Assembly: GCA_021161495.1 (NCBI GenBank)
Contig: JAGHAO010000005.1
Location: 1-14,727, forward strand
Length of the DNA stretch: 14,727 nucleotides
Source: Caldisericaceae bacterium
GTDB taxonomy: Bacteria > Caldisericota > Caldisericia > Caldisericales > Caldisericaceae
Direction of reading: 5' to 3'
Below are positions 7,613 to 14,289 of this stretch, in pieces (position 1 is the first letter of the stretch; each line of letters opens with the position of its first letter). A program made the translations under genes and the position numbers. Below the pieces are notes generated by a model. The model saw only the letters and a program-made list of their open reading frames with translations, did not search any database and was not told where the DNA came from.

Positions 7613-8939
7613 TGAACAATTTTTCCACGCCCTTTTCGGAAACTTTGTAATAGATAAGCGGAAGTTCTTTGACCGGATTTTCCGAGAACTTTATTAGGGA
7701 GAGGAGTTTCTCCGCAGCCTCTTCTCCTTTCGATTTATCGTTTGCAAGTATTGTTGCGATGGTCTCTCCTTCTTCCACTTTATCTCCGACTTTTTTAGGG
7801 AACATAATTCCTACTGCAAGGTCTATTTTATCGCCTTTTTTCATTCTCCCGGCACCTAAGAACGCCGCAAACTTTCCGATATTTTCGGTTTCCATCTCTT
7901 TTATATAACCGGAAACTTTCGATGATACGGGAATTTTGAATTTCGCCTGAGGCAGTTTGGAGAAATCGTCGATGAAAGAAGGGTCTCCTCCTTGTGCCTT
8001 TACAATTTCGGCAAATTTTTTAAGCCCTGCCCCGTTCTCAATCGATTTTTCGATTAACATTTTTCCTTCCGCGCTGTCTTTCGCTTTTCCTCCGAGACAA
8101 AGCATCTCTCCTCCGAGAGTTTTTATTACTTCCACCAAACGCTTTCCGCCTTTCCCTTTGAGAACATTTACCGCTTCTTCCACCTCTATTGAGTTTCCTA
8201 TTGCATCTCCCAGGGGCTGATTCATATCCGTAATATAGGCAACCGTGTTTCTTCCTACGGAATCTCCTATTTCCACCATTGTTTTCGCAAGTTCCAACGC
8301 AGAATCAAGGTCTTTCATAAAGGCACCGTCTCCGACTTTCACATCAAGGACAATTGCATCGGCACCTGCAGCGATTTTCTTACTCATAATGCTCGAAGCG
8401 ATAAGCGGAATACTGTCAACCGTTCCGGTAACGTCTCTCAATGCGTACATCTTTTTATCGGCGATTACAAGTTCTCCGCTTTGCGAAACAATTGCTCCGC
8501 CGACTCTGTTCACTATTTCTATGAATTTTTCCGTAGGAATTTCCGTTTGGAAGCCCGGAATGGACTCCAATTTGTCTATCGTTCCTCCCGTATGTCCAAG
8601 CCCTCTGCCTGACATTTTTGCAACAGGCACACCGTTAGCGGCGACAAGTGCGACGAGCGGAAGAGATACCGTGTCGGCAACGCCTCCCGAACTGTGCTTG
8701 TCAACTTTTATCCCGTTTATCTTTGAGAGATCTACCGTTTTTCCGCTTCTCACCATTGATAGGGTAAGCTCGGCAGTTTCACTTTTATTCATACCCCTGA
8801 ACCAAATTGCCATAAGAAGCGCGGAAATTTGGTAATCCGGGATTTCTCCTTTTGAATACCCCTGAACAAAATAATCTATTTCTTTTGCATCGAGCACATT
8901 TCCGTATTTTTTCCTTTCAATAATGTCCACTATATTCAT
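7605..8939 (-). CDS. pdp: Pyrimidine-nucleoside phosphorylase
   Basis: A cytoplasmic enzyme of 444 aa (family usual about 430-440) that phosphorolyses uridine and/or thymidine to base plus (deoxy)ribose 1-phosphate. The signature VDKHSSGGVADT (K81, H82) is followed by KMSGRGLGHTGGTIDKLESIPGF, the family's phosphate and base loop, and by LRDVTGTVDSIPLIASSIMSKK with the base-contacting Arg, Ser and Lys. The usual KHSTGGVGD reads KHSSGGVAD here, a mild change. It resembles Bacillus-type broad-specificity PyNP more than strict thymidine phosphorylase, but specificity is inferred. The ATG at 8939 has AAAGGAGG 7 nt upstream. It lies 2 nt after the purine nucleoside phosphorylase gene, forming a nucleoside-salvage pair. 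deoA is the alternative name. Confidence 0.93.
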   Translation of the reverse strand: MNIVDIIERKKYGNVLDAKEIDYFVQGYSKGEIPDYQISALLMAIWFRGMNKSETAELTLSMVRSGKTVDLSKINGIKVDKHSSGGVADTVSLPLVALVAANGVPVAKMSGRGLGHTGGTIDKLESIPGFQTEIPTEKFIEIVNRVGGAIVSQSGELVIADKKMYALRDVTGTVDSIPLIASSIMSKKIAAGADAIVLDVKVGDGAFMKDLDSALELAKTMVEIGDSVGRNTVAYITDMNQPLGDAIGNSIEVEEAVNVLKGKGGKRLVEVIKTLGGEMLCLGGKAKDSAEGKMLIEKSIENGAGLKKFAEIVKAQGGDPSFIDDFSKLPQAKFKIPVSSKVSGYIKEMETENIGKFAAFLGAGRMKKGDKIDLAVGIMFPKKVGDKVEEGETIATILANDKSKGEEAAEKLLSLIKFSENPVKELPLIYYKVSEKGVEKLFNE

Positions 8940-8941
8940 AT

Positions 8942-9733
8942 TTACGCCTCCTTTACGAATTCTTCCACAAGCTTTGCAATCTTTTTACCGCATTTTTCCG
9001 CAACGGATATCACTTCCTCGTGAGATACTTCGTTGCTTCCGAATGCCGCATCCGTGATACAGGAAATTCCCAGTACTTTCATTCCGAAATATGCAGCCAT
9101 TATGACTTCCGGTACGGTTGACATCCCTACGGCATCAATCCCGAGCCTGTTCATTAGTTTTAGTTCCGCCAAAGTTTCGTAATTGGGGCCGGACACGGCG
9201 CAATACACACCTTCTCTTACGGGAATCCCTTCTCTGTTTGCGATTTTCCTGAACTTTTTTATGAACTCCCTGCTATAAACGCCTATCATATTTACAAACC
9301 TCTTGTTTCCTTTCTCTCCCCTCAACGGGTTATCCGCATATATGAAATTAACGTGATCGTTTATTAGCATTATGTCCCCGACTTCCAAAGTTGTATTTAC
9401 GGCTCCCGCCGCGTTCGTTACGATAAGACTATGAACACCCAACTCGCCTGCAAGGCGAATTGTTTTGGTTACGTCCTTCATCGAGTACCCTTCGTAGAAG
9501 TGGAATCTTCCGTTAAATATGAGAACTCTTTTATTCCCTATCGTTCCGAATACAAGTTCTCCTCTGTGCCCTTCCACCGTAGATACGGGAAAATCAGGAA
9601 TTTCTTTGTAGGAAATCCTCTTTTTTACTTTCACTTTGTCCATTATCGGAGCAAGGCCTGAGCCTATAACTATTGCATATTCCGGGTTAAAATCTCCAAT
9701 CTCTTTTTTCACAAATTGAGTATATTTTTCCAT
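8942..9733 (-). CDS. Purine nucleoside phosphorylase, class II (trimeric), Asp at the base-recognition position
   Basis: A 263-aa PNP/MTAP-family phosphorylase that cleaves purine nucleosides to base plus ribose 1-phosphate. Visible residues are the phosphate site GSGLA (S25; usually GSGLG), VEGHRG (H56), GRFHFYEGY (R76, H78), TNAAGA, the base-binding GPNYET (E186) and VGMSTVPEV (M204). The base-selecting segment reads ISCITDAAFG, with Asp228 (codon 9050-9052) where the family normally has Asn (N243 in the human enzyme). Asp at this site is typical of methylthioadenosine phosphorylases and favours 6-aminopurines, so adenosine or MTA may be a substrate (inference). The ATG at 9733 follows AGAGGTG. 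The gene lies 11 nt after the FakA-like gene and 2 nt before the pyrimidine enzyme. The family is certain; the substrate is open. Confidence 0.9.
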   Translation of the reverse strand: MEKYTQFVKKEIGDFNPEYAIVIGSGLAPIMDKVKVKKRISYKEIPDFPVSTVEGHRGELVFGTIGNKRVLIFNGRFHFYEGYSMKDVTKTIRLAGELGVHSLIVTNAAGAVNTTLEVGDIMLINDHVNFIYADNPLRGEKGNKRFVNMIGVYSREFIKKFRKIANREGIPVREGVYCAVSGPNYETLAELKLMNRLGIDAVGMSTVPEVIMAAYFGMKVLGISCITDAAFGSNEVSHEEVISVAEKCGKKIAKLVEEFVKEA

Positions 9734-9744
9734 TTTTCACCTCT

Positions 9745-11358
9745 TTATTCTATTGATATGAGATAGTAATAGAACGGCTGCCCGCCGTAAGAAACATCCA
9801 CTTCTATTTCAGGAAACATTTCCTCGATTTTTTCCGCTATCTTTTCGGCACGTTCTTTCGGTATTTCTTTTCCGTAATAAATTCCGATAACTTCATACTC
9901 TTTTATTAAATCTTCATTTCGTTTGAAAAGTTCCAAAAGTACTTTGTCCGGATCGTTTCCTTTCAGCACTATATTACCGTCCGCCACTCCGAGAATGTCT
10001 CCCTTCTTCACGTTTAATCCGTTGAACTTCGCGTTTCTTACCGAATATGTAACCGCAAAGGAATGTATATCTTTCAGAATTTCCTCCGCGCGCTTCATAT
10101 TTTCTTCGAAAGTTTCCTTGGAGTTAAACGAAAGAATAATCGGAATCGCCTGAACCATATTCTTTGTTTTTAGCACGTAAACTTTTTTGTCTTTTGCGAG
10201 TTTTGCGGCTTCTTTTGCGGCAAGTATGATATTGGAATTGTTGGGAAGAATCACAACTTCGTTTCTTCCGCATTTTTCGATGGCGGATAGGAAATCATTT
10301 ATGGAGGGGTTCATCGTTTGTCCGCCGTTTATGATAACATCCGTTCCGAGGCTGAGGAATATTTTGTCAAAACCTTCTCCTTGTGATACCGATACGATAC
10401 AGAAAGGTTTTTTTATCCCTGTTATTTCTTCTTTTTTTTGCCCGAGGAACTCTTCCTGTTCTTGCTGCATATTTTCAATACGTGCTTCTTTTAATTCTCC
10501 GTACTGCATTACGTGTTCCATAACCTTGTACGGTTCGTTCGAATGCACGTGAATTTTGGTGAGATTTCCGGCTTTTGCAACAACTATGCTGTCACCGAAT
10601 TGTTCGAGTTCCTTTTGTAATTTTTGTGCGTCGATATTGGGCGCACTTGACAATAATACGGTATCGTATTTAAATTTCAGTTCTCCTCCCAAAACTTCCT
10701 TATCCATCTCCTCTATTACCTCTTCAAATGTTTTTTCCACTTCGATCTTTCCTTGCAATCCCATCAGCATCCCTTCGGTTATAAAAACAAGCCCTTGCCC
10801 TCCGGAATCCACAACTCCCGCTTCTTTCAATACAGGCAAGAGTTCCGGCGTTTTCGCAAGCACTGTTCTTGCTTCTTCGAGAATCTTTTCCAAAAAGGGG
10901 ATAAAATCCGTTTCAGTTCGGCTTAGAATTACAGCCTTTTGCGCCATCGCGTTTATAACGGTAAGGATTGTCCCCTCCACAGGTTTAATCACCGCTTTGT
11001 ATGCAGTTCTCGAACTGCTTGTAAGCGCCTGTGCGAATTCCGGGATTGTAATTTCCTCTTTACCGTCTACATAGTCAAAAAAACCTTTGAATATTTGCGA
11101 GAGAATGACTCCGGAGTTGCCTCTTCCACCGATTAATGCCCCTTCGCATATAGCCCTTCCGAAGTCTCTTAACGTTTTGGGATTCTTTTTTCTCACCTCG
11201 TCTATTGCGGTCTTCAGTGTGAGGTACATATTCGTGCCCGTATCTCCGTCGGGAACCGGAAAAACATTTAGTTTGTTTACCGCCTCTTTTTTACTTCCCA
11301 AGTTTGCCAATGCCCCTTCGAACATCCTATTAATCTCATTAAGCCTAAGTATCTTCAC
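9745..11358 (-). CDS. fakA: FakA/YloV-like DAK2-domain kinase
   Basis: A 537-aa protein matching the YloV/FakA family: an N-terminal DhaL (DAK2) ATP-binding domain (about 1-200), a middle domain and a C-terminal EDD-like domain. FPVPDGDTGTNM carries the metal-binding Asp residues D37 and D39, and GRGNSGVILSQIF is the second DhaL motif. The C-terminal half has GGQTMNPS, LPNNSNI and the closing GGQPFYYYLISIE typical of the family. In Staphylococcus FakA phosphorylates fatty acids held by a DegV-like FakB for phospholipid synthesis; no FakB is in the window. The start is GTG at 11358 with GGGAGG about 6 nt upstream. One base separates it from the Asp23-like gene, and the gene order with rpmB matches Bacillus, which supports orthology. 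Confidence 0.92.
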   Translation of the reverse strand: MKILRLNEINRMFEGALANLGSKKEAVNKLNVFPVPDGDTGTNMYLTLKTAIDEVRKKNPKTLRDFGRAICEGALIGGRGNSGVILSQIFKGFFDYVDGKEEITIPEFAQALTSSSRTAYKAVIKPVEGTILTVINAMAQKAVILSRTETDFIPFLEKILEEARTVLAKTPELLPVLKEAGVVDSGGQGLVFITEGMLMGLQGKIEVEKTFEEVIEEMDKEVLGGELKFKYDTVLLSSAPNIDAQKLQKELEQFGDSIVVAKAGNLTKIHVHSNEPYKVMEHVMQYGELKEARIENMQQEQEEFLGQKKEEITGIKKPFCIVSVSQGEGFDKIFLSLGTDVIINGGQTMNPSINDFLSAIEKCGRNEVVILPNNSNIILAAKEAAKLAKDKKVYVLKTKNMVQAIPIILSFNSKETFEENMKRAEEILKDIHSFAVTYSVRNAKFNGLNVKKGDILGVADGNIVLKGNDPDKVLLELFKRNEDLIKEYEVIGIYYGKEIPKERAEKIAEKIEEMFPEIEVDVSYGGQPFYYYLISIE

Positions 11359-11359
11359 A

Positions 11360-11692
11360 CTAAACCTCCCGTCTCACCCCGGCAATTATCACATTCACAT
11401 CGATGTCTTTTATTCCGGTTAGCTGTTTGATTTTATATTGAACCTGTGAGATTATTGTTTTTGCTACTTCCGAAACTTTTACTCCGCTTTCCAATACAAC
11501 GTGTATATCGAAAGCAACTCTGTTCCCGAAGATTTTCACTTCTATTCCTTTTGTAAGGTCCGGCATTCCGAGTAGAGAAAGAACCCTGCCCGTAAAGCTT
11601 ACCGGCACCAACCCGACTACTCCGTAGCACTCCATTGTGCTTAAAGCGGCAAGTTTTGCAAGTGCGTTTTTAGAAACAATTATTTTTCCCAT
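11360..11692 (-). CDS. Asp23/YloU-family protein
   Basis: A small protein of 110 aa with no signal peptide or membrane helix. It has the Asp23 (DUF322) pattern: N-terminal ECYGVVGLVP, a middle strand GIEVKIFGNRVAFDIHVVLESGVKVSEVAKTI (split by no charged break), then QVQYKIKQLTG and DVNVIIAGVR. Family members are implicated in envelope homeostasis in Gram-positive bacteria; the exact role is not settled. It is the first gene of the eight-gene operon. The ATG at 11692 has GGAGG 8 nt upstream and a promoter about 25 nt further up. It is divergent from rpmB and directly upstream of the FakA-like gene, as yloU is in Bacillus. Confidence 0.9.
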   Translation of the reverse strand: MGKIIVSKNALAKLAALSTMECYGVVGLVPVSFTGRVLSLLGMPDLTKGIEVKIFGNRVAFDIHVVLESGVKVSEVAKTIISQVQYKIKQLTGIKDIDVNVIIAGVRREV

Positions 11693-11715
11693 ATTTTTAA
11701 CCTCCGTTCAGTGAT

Positions 11716-11743
11716 ATTATATCAAAAAACTATTGCATGAAAA
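11716..11743 (-). promoter_or_regulatory. Extended -10 promoter for the asp23-fakA operon
   Basis: The - strand has a perfect TATAAT (11721-11716) preceded by TGA (11724-11722), an extended -10 element. A weak -35, TTTTCA, lies at 11743-11738 with 16 nt spacing. The predicted start is near 11709, only a few bases before GGAGG, so the leader is very short. It overlaps the -35 region of the divergent rpmB promoter. Confidence 0.75.
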
Positions 11744-11760
11744 GGAAAATTGCTTAAAAT
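11733..11760 (+). promoter_or_regulatory. Probable promoter for rpmB-mtnA
   Basis: On the + strand TTGCAT (11733-11738), 16 nt spacing and TAAAAT (11755-11760) form a moderate sigma-70 match. The start would fall near 11767, giving a leader of about 26 nt. The -35 boxes of this and the divergent asp23 promoter share base 11738. Confidence 0.5.
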
Positions 11761-11792
11761 GTAAAGGTTAAAATTTGTTAAGGAGGTATATT

Positions 11793-11975
11793 ATGAGCAG
11801 AAAATGTGAGATTTGCGGAAAAGGCCCGCTTGTCGGAAATAATATAAGCCATTCACATAGGCGAACAAAGAGAAGATATTTACCCAACCTTCACAAAGCC
11901 AAAGTGAAAGTAAACGGGAAAGTGAAAGTGGCTTGGGTATGCACGGATTGCCTGAAAAAATATAAGGTAGTGTAA
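11793..11975 (+). CDS. rpmB: 50S ribosomal protein L28, zinc-binding (four-cysteine) form
   Basis: A 60-aa basic protein of the large ribosomal subunit. The sequence begins MSRKCEICGKGPLVGNN, followed by SHSHRRTKRRYLPNL, the typical L28 core. Two CxxC pairs, C5/C8 and C50/C53, form a zinc ribbon (the C+ type). The open frame extends six codons upstream, but AAGGAGG lies 7 nt before the ATG at 11793, and family proteins start with MSR or MAR, so that start is chosen. It is the first gene of a pair with mtnA, whose ATG follows the TAA directly. It is divergent from asp23. Confidence 0.96.
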   Translation: MSRKCEICGKGPLVGNNISHSHRRTKRRYLPNLHKAKVKVNGKVKVAWVCTDCLKKYKVV

Positions 11976-13010
11976 ATGGAAATAAGATCTCTGCGTTTCG
12001 ACGGGGAAGTTCTTCACATACTTGACCAGAGGAAACTTCCCTTTGAATTTGTCGATGTTCCTTGCAGAACCGCGGAAGATGTTTGGGAAGCAATAAATAA
12101 AATGAAAATTCGCGGTGCACCGGCTATCGGAGTTGCCGCCGCATACGGAATGTACCTCGGTATAAAAAATGCTCCCGAAGACAAGGAACAGTTTTTCAAA
12201 GAACTTGAACGCGTAAAAAAATACCTCGATTCCGCGCGTCCCACCGCCGTAAACCTCAAATGGGCCACAACCCGCATTTTTAATCTTGCAAAGAAATTTG
12301 AAAATCTTCCTGTTCCGGAAATTAAAAATGCAATTCTATCCGAAGCAATCGCAATGGAAAAGGAAGATGCGGAAAGGAATTTTAGGATAGGAGAATACGG
12401 CTCCGAACTTTTCAAAGACGGTGATACCATAATGACGATATGCAATACGGGTGCACTTGCGACCGTTGCATACGGAACGGCATTTTCGGTAATCAGGCGT
12501 TCTTTTGAGAAATACAAAGATATCAAAGCAATTGCACTCGAAACAAGGCCTTATTTGCAGGGTGCCCGTCTGACCGCTCTCGAACTCAGGGAGGCCGGAA
12601 TTCCGTTCCATTTAATAACTGACAATATGGCAGGTTTTATTATGTCGAAAGGCCTTGTAAACGGAGTTGTTGTCGGTGCTGACAGAATTGCGGCAAACGG
12701 TGATACGGCAAATAAAATCGGGACTTATACGTTAGCCGTTCTCGCAATGTATCATAAAATTCCTTTTTACGTGGTTGCTCCTGTTTCAACGATTGACCCG
12801 GAAATAAATTCGGGAAAGGAGATCCCCATTGAAGAAAGGAATCCGGACGAAGTCACTCATTGCGGCGGCAAAAGAATTGCACCCGAAGGAATTAAAGTTT
12901 ACAACCCCGCATTTGATGTAACTCCGAATAGATTGATAGATGCAATTATCACGGACAAAGGTGTTTTAAGAAAGCCATTCGACAAATCTATCAAAGAAAT
13001 CTTAAAATAA
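11976..13010 (+). CDS. mtnA: S-methyl-5-thioribose-1-phosphate isomerase (MtnA/eIF2B-alpha family)
   Basis: A 344-aa aldose-ketose isomerase of the methionine salvage pathway. It converts 5-methylthioribose 1-phosphate to the ribulose form, and some relatives act on 5-deoxyribose 1-phosphate. Motifs are MKIRGAPAIGVAAAYG, RPTAVNLKWA, CNTGALATVAYGTA with catalytic Cys156, RPYLQGARLTA, ITDNMAG, VGADRIAANGDTANKIGT with catalytic Asp236 and VTHCGGKRIAPEG. Length and overall sequence match the Thermotoga and Bacillus enzymes closely. Two local changes stand out: Ile155 where His usually precedes the Cys, and Leu188 in place of the usual Asp or Asn before ETRP. The ATG follows the rpmB stop with no gap; AAGG lies about 8-9 nt upstream inside rpmB. 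The 3' end overlaps the convergent gene by 9 nt. No other salvage gene except the possible PNP/MTAP is in view. Confidence 0.92.
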   Translation: MEIRSLRFDGEVLHILDQRKLPFEFVDVPCRTAEDVWEAINKMKIRGAPAIGVAAAYGMYLGIKNAPEDKEQFFKELERVKKYLDSARPTAVNLKWATTRIFNLAKKFENLPVPEIKNAILSEAIAMEKEDAERNFRIGEYGSELFKDGDTIMTICNTGALATVAYGTAFSVIRRSFEKYKDIKAIALETRPYLQGARLTALELREAGIPFHLITDNMAGFIMSKGLVNGVVVGADRIAANGDTANKIGTYTLAVLAMYHKIPFYVVAPVSTIDPEINSGKEIPIEERNPDEVTHCGGKRIAPEGIKVYNPAFDVTPNRLIDAIITDKGVLRKPFDKSIKEILK

Positions 13011-13532
13011 TTTCTTGCATAGCTCGGCGCCTTTTCTGGCGCTGAGCACATTCTCCGTTGCAAAATACTTTAATCCGAAATATGTTGCCCTGCAAGCAAG
13101 CACCGCTATTACTTCATCCAAGTAATCCGCTTCCATTTTAAATATCTTCAACGCTCTTTTGTTTGTTAAAAGGATCCCGGAAAATTCGTTATTGCTTTTC
13201 AATAGCATCGATTTGCTTTTAGGCTCTAACAAACGGATAATTTTCTTGATTCCGAAATGTTTTACCGAAAATAGAAAATTGTCGTTTTCGATTAACTTTA
13301 GTTGATTTTCCGAATTAACAAGTGGAGAAACGGGGATATCCAAACGGGGTTTTAAGTAAGAACAAATTTTGTTTCTTTCGAAAAACGATTTTCCGAAAAC
13401 AATAATTCCGTTTGCACCATCTTCACTGAGTTTATAAGCGGAGTTTACCGCATTTTCAAAGTTTGCGACAGAATCTTTAAATATAAACAGTTCGTTCAAG
13501 TTCAATAGGCCTATAATTTTAAGATTAGTCAT
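13002..13532 (-). CDS. Short, degenerate dihydropteroate-synthase-like protein (function unknown)
   Basis: A 176-aa soluble protein that I do not recognise with certainty. The N-terminal stretch IIGLLNLNELFIFKDS...AYKLSEDGANGIIVFGKS resembles the start of dihydropteroate synthase (GILNVTPDSFSDGG...GADIIDIGGES). The end, ACRATYFGLKYFATENVLSARKGAELC, resembles the last helices of that barrel (A-x(6)-G-x-x-x-x-RVHDV-x-E). The family's catalytic residues are missing, and the length is about two thirds of the usual 270 aa, so it is unlikely to make folate. It could be a pseudo-enzyme or a decayed but still open gene. It overlaps the TPR gene by 8 nt (ATG inside the TPR stop region), so the two form an operon. 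Its last codons overlap the end of mtnA. Confidence 0.6.
   Translation of the reverse strand: MTNLKIIGLLNLNELFIFKDSVANFENAVNSAYKLSEDGANGIIVFGKSFFERNKICSYLKPRLDIPVSPLVNSENQLKLIENDNFLFSVKHFGIKKIIRLLEPKSKSMLLKSNNEFSGILLTNKRALKIFKMEADYLDEVIAVLACRATYFGLKYFATENVLSARKGAELCKKLF
13022..13047 (+). terminator. GC-rich hairpin just after mtnA, inside the convergent coding sequence
   Basis: gctcggcgcc (13022-13031) can pair with ggcgctgagc (13038-13047) around a 6-nt loop: a 10-bp stem with one G-U pair when read as + strand RNA. On the - strand that position would be a C-A mismatch, so the structure favours the mtnA transcript. It starts 11 nt after the mtnA stop. No T run follows, so it may act as a 3'-end stabiliser or a factor-dependent stop rather than a classic terminator. 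Confidence 0.45.
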
Positions 13533-14241
13533 GCGGATAGATTTTATCTCTCAGAACATTTAGCTCCGGAAAATCAGGGTTAAATTTCTTTACCTTAAGA
13601 TAGTACTTTTCCGCTTTTTTCCTATCTTTCTTTTCCGCATAACACAACCCCAAACCAATAAGAATCGCAAGTTCTTCTTTTGTAGGAAGCCCTTCTTTTT
13701 TCTCGTGTTTTTTAAACACTTCTATGGCCTCTTCCGGTTTGCCGGATTCGAGCAGAGCGGTCCCGAGAAGGCGGGCAATTTCCGTATTGCGGTTTTTCTC
13801 AGGTACGGAATACAATATGGAAATTGTTTTTTCGAGATTTCCTATATGATAGTAAATGCTTGCAATCACATATTTCATATAGGTGCTGTCGGATTCGTTT
13901 TTTGCATAGTCTTCCAATTCTCTTGCCAAACGCTCGTAAAAGGGAAATGTTTTTTTTGACGTGCTTAAAAGGTAACCCACATGAGGATAGTTCTTGTTGA
14001 GTTTAGCTGCTTTTATAACATATTCTTTTGCTTTTTCCACATTGCCAAGTTCAAGTGATCTTCTTGCGTTGAGCATACTGATTGCAGCCCGCTGTACGGG
14101 AGAAAAAGTGTATACCATATGAGATATTACCGCAATTATTAAAAGAATCGCTCCGATATCTCTGTAATTTCCTACAAAATATAAAATAAATCCCACCGTA
14201 TAAAGTGCAAAAAGAATTAAAGGCCAGTAATTTTTTTTCAT
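13525..14241 (-). CDS. Membrane-anchored TPR protein
   Basis: A 238-aa protein with two adjacent N-terminal membrane helices (about 6-25 and 28-46), then tetratricopeptide-type helical pairs. The clearest repeats are SLELGNVEKAKEYVIKAAKLN (about 62-82), a pair with HIGNLEKTISILYSVPE, GTALLESGKPEEAIEVFKKHE and GLCYAEKKDRKKAEKYYLKVK near the C-terminus. TPRs mediate protein contacts; partner and role are unknown. The ATG at 14241 has a strong AGGAGG 5 nt upstream. It is the first gene of a two-gene operon with the DHPS-like protein and lies next to a promoter and inverted repeat. Confidence 0.8.
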   Translation of the reverse strand: MKKNYWPLILFALYTVGFILYFVGNYRDIGAILLIIAVISHMVYTFSPVQRAAISMLNARRSLELGNVEKAKEYVIKAAKLNKNYPHVGYLLSTSKKTFPFYERLARELEDYAKNESDSTYMKYVIASIYYHIGNLEKTISILYSVPEKNRNTEIARLLGTALLESGKPEEAIEVFKKHEKKEGLPTKEELAILIGLGLCYAEKKDRKKAEKYYLKVKKFNPDFPELNVLRDKIYPHD

Positions 14242-14260
14242 TTGTACCTCCTACTATCAA

Positions 14261-14289
14261 ATATTAATTCATTTGCCAATAAAAATCAA
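14261..14289 (-). promoter_or_regulatory. Probable promoter for the TPR/DHPS-like operon
   Basis: On the - strand TTGATT (14289-14284) and TAATAT (14266-14261) are spaced by 17 nt. The predicted start is near 14254, only a few bases before AGGAGG, so the leader would be very short. The -35 box lies inside the inverted repeat at 14275-14304. Confidence 0.5.

Noticed and set aside
8245..8835. + strand open frame (196 codons) opposite the pyrimidine-nucleoside phosphorylase
   Set aside because: A shadow of a conserved enzyme on the other strand; Ser/Pro/Thr-rich translation with no domain signature.
11360..11692. Antisense or alternative-frame proteins in the asp23 region (for example a 65-codon frame at 11433-11630)
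   Set aside because: Overlaps the well-supported Asp23 frame on the same strand; no ribosome-binding site or motif.
11775..11792. Six extra N-terminal codons of the rpmB frame
   Set aside because: They include the Shine-Dalgarno AAGGAGG itself, and L28 proteins begin at MSRK.
12994..13016. AT-rich 7-bp inverted repeat around the mtnA stop as a terminator
   Set aside because: The stem is short and A/T-only except for one pair, the loop is 9 nt, and no T run follows.
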